From: a virus | Virus record (IMG/VR): IMGVR_UViG_3300035670_001479 | Location: 1-20,322 of that record | DNA length: 20,322 nucleotides | Strand: one strand, 5' to 3' | Shown here: positions 18,955 to 20,322 of the stretch, piece by piece | Position numbering within the stretch: the first letter of the stretch is position 1 | Layout: each line of letters begins with the position of its first letter | Notes under the pieces: generated by a model | Database searches by the model: none | Told to the model about the DNA's origin: nothing | The model's input: the letters and a program-made list of their open reading frames with translations, nothing else | Made by a program: the position numbers and the translations under genes

Positions 18955-19090
18955 GGTGCGAACTGCCTGTGGCATTATGCAGCAGCACAAGCCTTTCTGG
19001 GAAGGTGAGTATTATGAGTGCTGGTATTCAATCCCTGACCGTGGGTTTGTACCAGATGACAGCCTTCTCCCGTACAAGTACAACCTGTAA
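18893..19090 (+). CDS. Small membrane-anchored protein overlapping the exonuclease, GTG start
   Basis: The 65-residue product is read in another frame from within the exonuclease gene's last 62 bases. The GTG start is supported by AGGAAG just upstream. A hydrophobic stretch (ICVVLIMVGFAWGAYWQVY, residues 2-20) is followed by a polar part with two cysteines, many aromatics and an ordered end (FWEGEYYECWYSIPDRGFVP). It probably crosses the inner membrane once with a short periplasmic or cytoplasmic domain. An upstream extension of the frame exists but is not protein-like. Function is unknown. Confidence 0.6.
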   Translation: MICVVLIMVGFAWGAYWQVYEVRTACGIMQQHKPFWEGEYYECWYSIPDRGFVPDDSLLPYKYNL

Positions 19091-19105
19091 TAACTAAGGA
19101 AATAT

Positions 19106-20322
19106 ATGAACGATTACCAGACCTACATTGCAAAATCACGCTATGCCCGTTGGCTTGATGAAGAAGGCCGCCGCGAGACTTGGGCAGAGACAGTAGAACG
19201 CTACATCTACTTCTTCAGTGATATGCTATCCAAGGCAGACAAAGAGCTTATCCGTAAATACCTGAATGAGCTTGGTGCCATGCCATCCATGCGTTGCATG
19301 ATGACGGCTGGCGAAGCACTGAACATCAGCAATGTTGCTGGATTTAACTGTAGCTACCTTGTAGTAGACCATCCCCGCGCCTTCGATGAGCTTATGTATA
19401 TCCTGATGTGTGGCACTGGGGTAGGCTTCAGTGTAGAGCGCATGTATGTGCAGAAGCTACCGGAGCTTCCAGAACAGTTCCATGAAACCGAGACAGTCAT
19501 TGCAGTAGCAGACAGCAAGATTGGTTGGGCAAAAGCCTTCCGTGAATTGCTGGCAATGCTGTGGGCAGGCCAAGTACCAACGTGGGACATGAGCAAGGTG
19601 CGCCCTGCCGGGACAAGGTTAAAGACCTTTGGTGGTCGCGCTAGTGGGCCAGAACCATTGGATAGCCTGTTCAGGTTTACGGTACAGTTGCTCCGTACCG
19701 CAGCAGGACGTAAGCTGACCGACCTTGAGTGCCATGACCTATGCTGTAAGGTAGCAGACATTGTTGTGGTAGGTGGTGTGCGCCGCAGTGCATTGATTAG
19801 CCTTAGCAACCTTGGTAGTGACCGTATGCGCCGTGCCAAGATGGGGCAGTGGTGGGATGAACACCCACACCGTGCTTTGGCTAACAACAGTGTCGTATAC
19901 ACCGAGAAGCCTGACTACCAGACATTCCTTACTGAGTGGGTGGCCCTGTACGAGAGCAAGTGTGGTGAGCGCGGTATTATCAGCCGACCAGCCATGCAGA
20001 AGAAGGCAGCAAGCAATGGTCGCCGTGATGGTGAACATGAGTTTGGTGTTAATCCTTGCTGCTTTACGGGTGATATGCGCCTGCTGACCACCAACGGGTA
20101 CCAGAGGTTTGCTGACTTAGAAGGTAAGGAAGTTGTAATCATCAATCATAACGGAGATAAGAGCATTGGCTCGGTGTGGTGCAGCGGGGAACGCAACACA
20201 GTAGAGGTTCGATTTGCTGGGGATAAGAGTAGCATCGTCTGTACTCCAGACCACTTGTTTATGGACACTGTAGGCAATGAAGTAGCAGCGGCAGACCTTA
20301 AAGGAAGGCGGGTTATGCCTTT
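19106..20322 (+). CDS. Class II (B12-dependent) ribonucleoside-triphosphate reductase, interrupted by an intein, cut by window edge
   Basis: The gene makes deoxyribonucleotides for phage DNA. The visible 405 codons match the monomeric, adenosylcobalamin-dependent type. MTAGEALNISNVAGFNCSYL and ILMCGTGVGFSVER are signature phrases close to those of the Lactobacillus leichmannii enzyme. They are followed by VRPAGTRLKTFGGRASGPEP, VADIVVVGGVRRSALISLSN and the active-site GVNPC (C318). Class II enzymes need no oxygen and no separate radical subunit, useful under varied conditions. The ATG has AAGGA seven bases upstream. From C319 onward the sequence is intein rather than reductase, and the gene continues beyond 20322. 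Confidence 0.95.
   Translation, partial: MNDYQTYIAKSRYARWLDEEGRRETWAETVERYIYFFSDMLSKADKELIRKYLNELGAMPSMRCMMTAGEALNISNVAGFNCSYLVVDHPRAFDELMYILMCGTGVGFSVERMYVQKLPELPEQFHETETVIAVADSKIGWAKAFRELLAMLWAGQVPTWDMSKVRPAGTRLKTFGGRASGPEPLDSLFRFTVQLLRTAAGRKLTDLECHDLCCKVADIVVVGGVRRSALISLSNLGSDRMRRAKMGQWWDEHPHRALANNSVVYTEKPDYQTFLTEWVALYESKCGERGIISRPAMQKKAASNGRRDGEHEFGVNPCCFTGDMRLLTTNGYQRFADLEGKEVVIINHNGDKSIGSVWCSGERNTVEVRFAGDKSSIVCTPDHLFMDTVGNEVAAADLKGRRVMP
20060..20322 (+). mobile_element. Intein inserted after the reductase active-site cysteine (N-terminal part visible)
   Basis: At residue 319 the reductase sequence breaks and reads CFTGDMRLLTTNGYQRFADL, a typical intein block A (C-x-x-G-D). CTPDHLFMD follows about 60 residues later, an intein block B (T380, H383) that assists the first splicing step. 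The insertion point is exactly after GVNPC, the catalytic region. The endonuclease and C-terminal splicing blocks would lie beyond the window end. Confidence 0.9.

Overview
The window reads as part of the genome of a tailed phage of podovirus type (T7-like gene content) infecting a Gram-negative bacterium. This is inferred from the pairing of portal, large terminase and short appendage genes with a single-subunit style replication set: primase, DnaB-like helicase, family A DNA polymerase, SSB, 5'-3' exonuclease and a B12-dependent ribonucleotide reductase. Base composition is near 50% GC, with strong Shine-Dalgarno sites and dense overlapping genes. No integrase, repressor or phage RNA polymerase is visible. 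The host cannot be named from this sequence.

Layout. Positions 1-6819 are a leftward block (minus strand). In transcription order it holds a small HNH protein, a fibre/spike protein with a lectin-like end, several small proteins, a probable small terminase, the large terminase, the portal, an 85-residue protein and the first codons of a further gene. Positions 6820-8888 are a 2 kb divergent non-coding region. Positions 8889-20322 are a rightward block of small early-type genes, then the replication module, then a reductase gene that is interrupted by an intein and leaves the window.

The 2 kb divergent region is the most unusual part. Its left half holds two tRNA genes (Thr-UGU, Asn-GUU). Beside them lie four tandem multi-branched folding units of 80-106 bases. 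Each is closed by a perfect terminal stem, and they are joined by an 8-10 base linker, AATAGGTT or a close variant, that sits exactly between the stems. A run of compact hairpins and a 60 bp AT-only palindromic zone follow. Its right half looks like a borrowed replicon: two 12-base iteron-like repeats, a promoter with a Fur-box-like operator, a near-perfect bacterial chromosomal parS site, four DnaA boxes within 54 bp, and the rightward early promoter with a palindrome in its spacer.

The rightward block carries signs of gene mobility. Two small cysteine-containing ORFs each end in a nearly identical 48-49 base element whose first bases form the stop codon. The element folds like an integron attC site, and one copy lies directly behind the DNA polymerase gene. 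The polymerase is cut in two, between its template-binding motif and motif A, by a 0.3 kb insert with a helix-turn-helix ORF flanked by 10-base direct repeats. The reductase carries an intein right after its active-site cysteine.

Together the genes describe genome packaging into a prohead (terminase, portal), host attachment (fibre), and self-sufficient DNA synthesis with nucleotide supply. The divergent region holds cis-acting sites that could engage host DnaA, ParB and possibly Fur.
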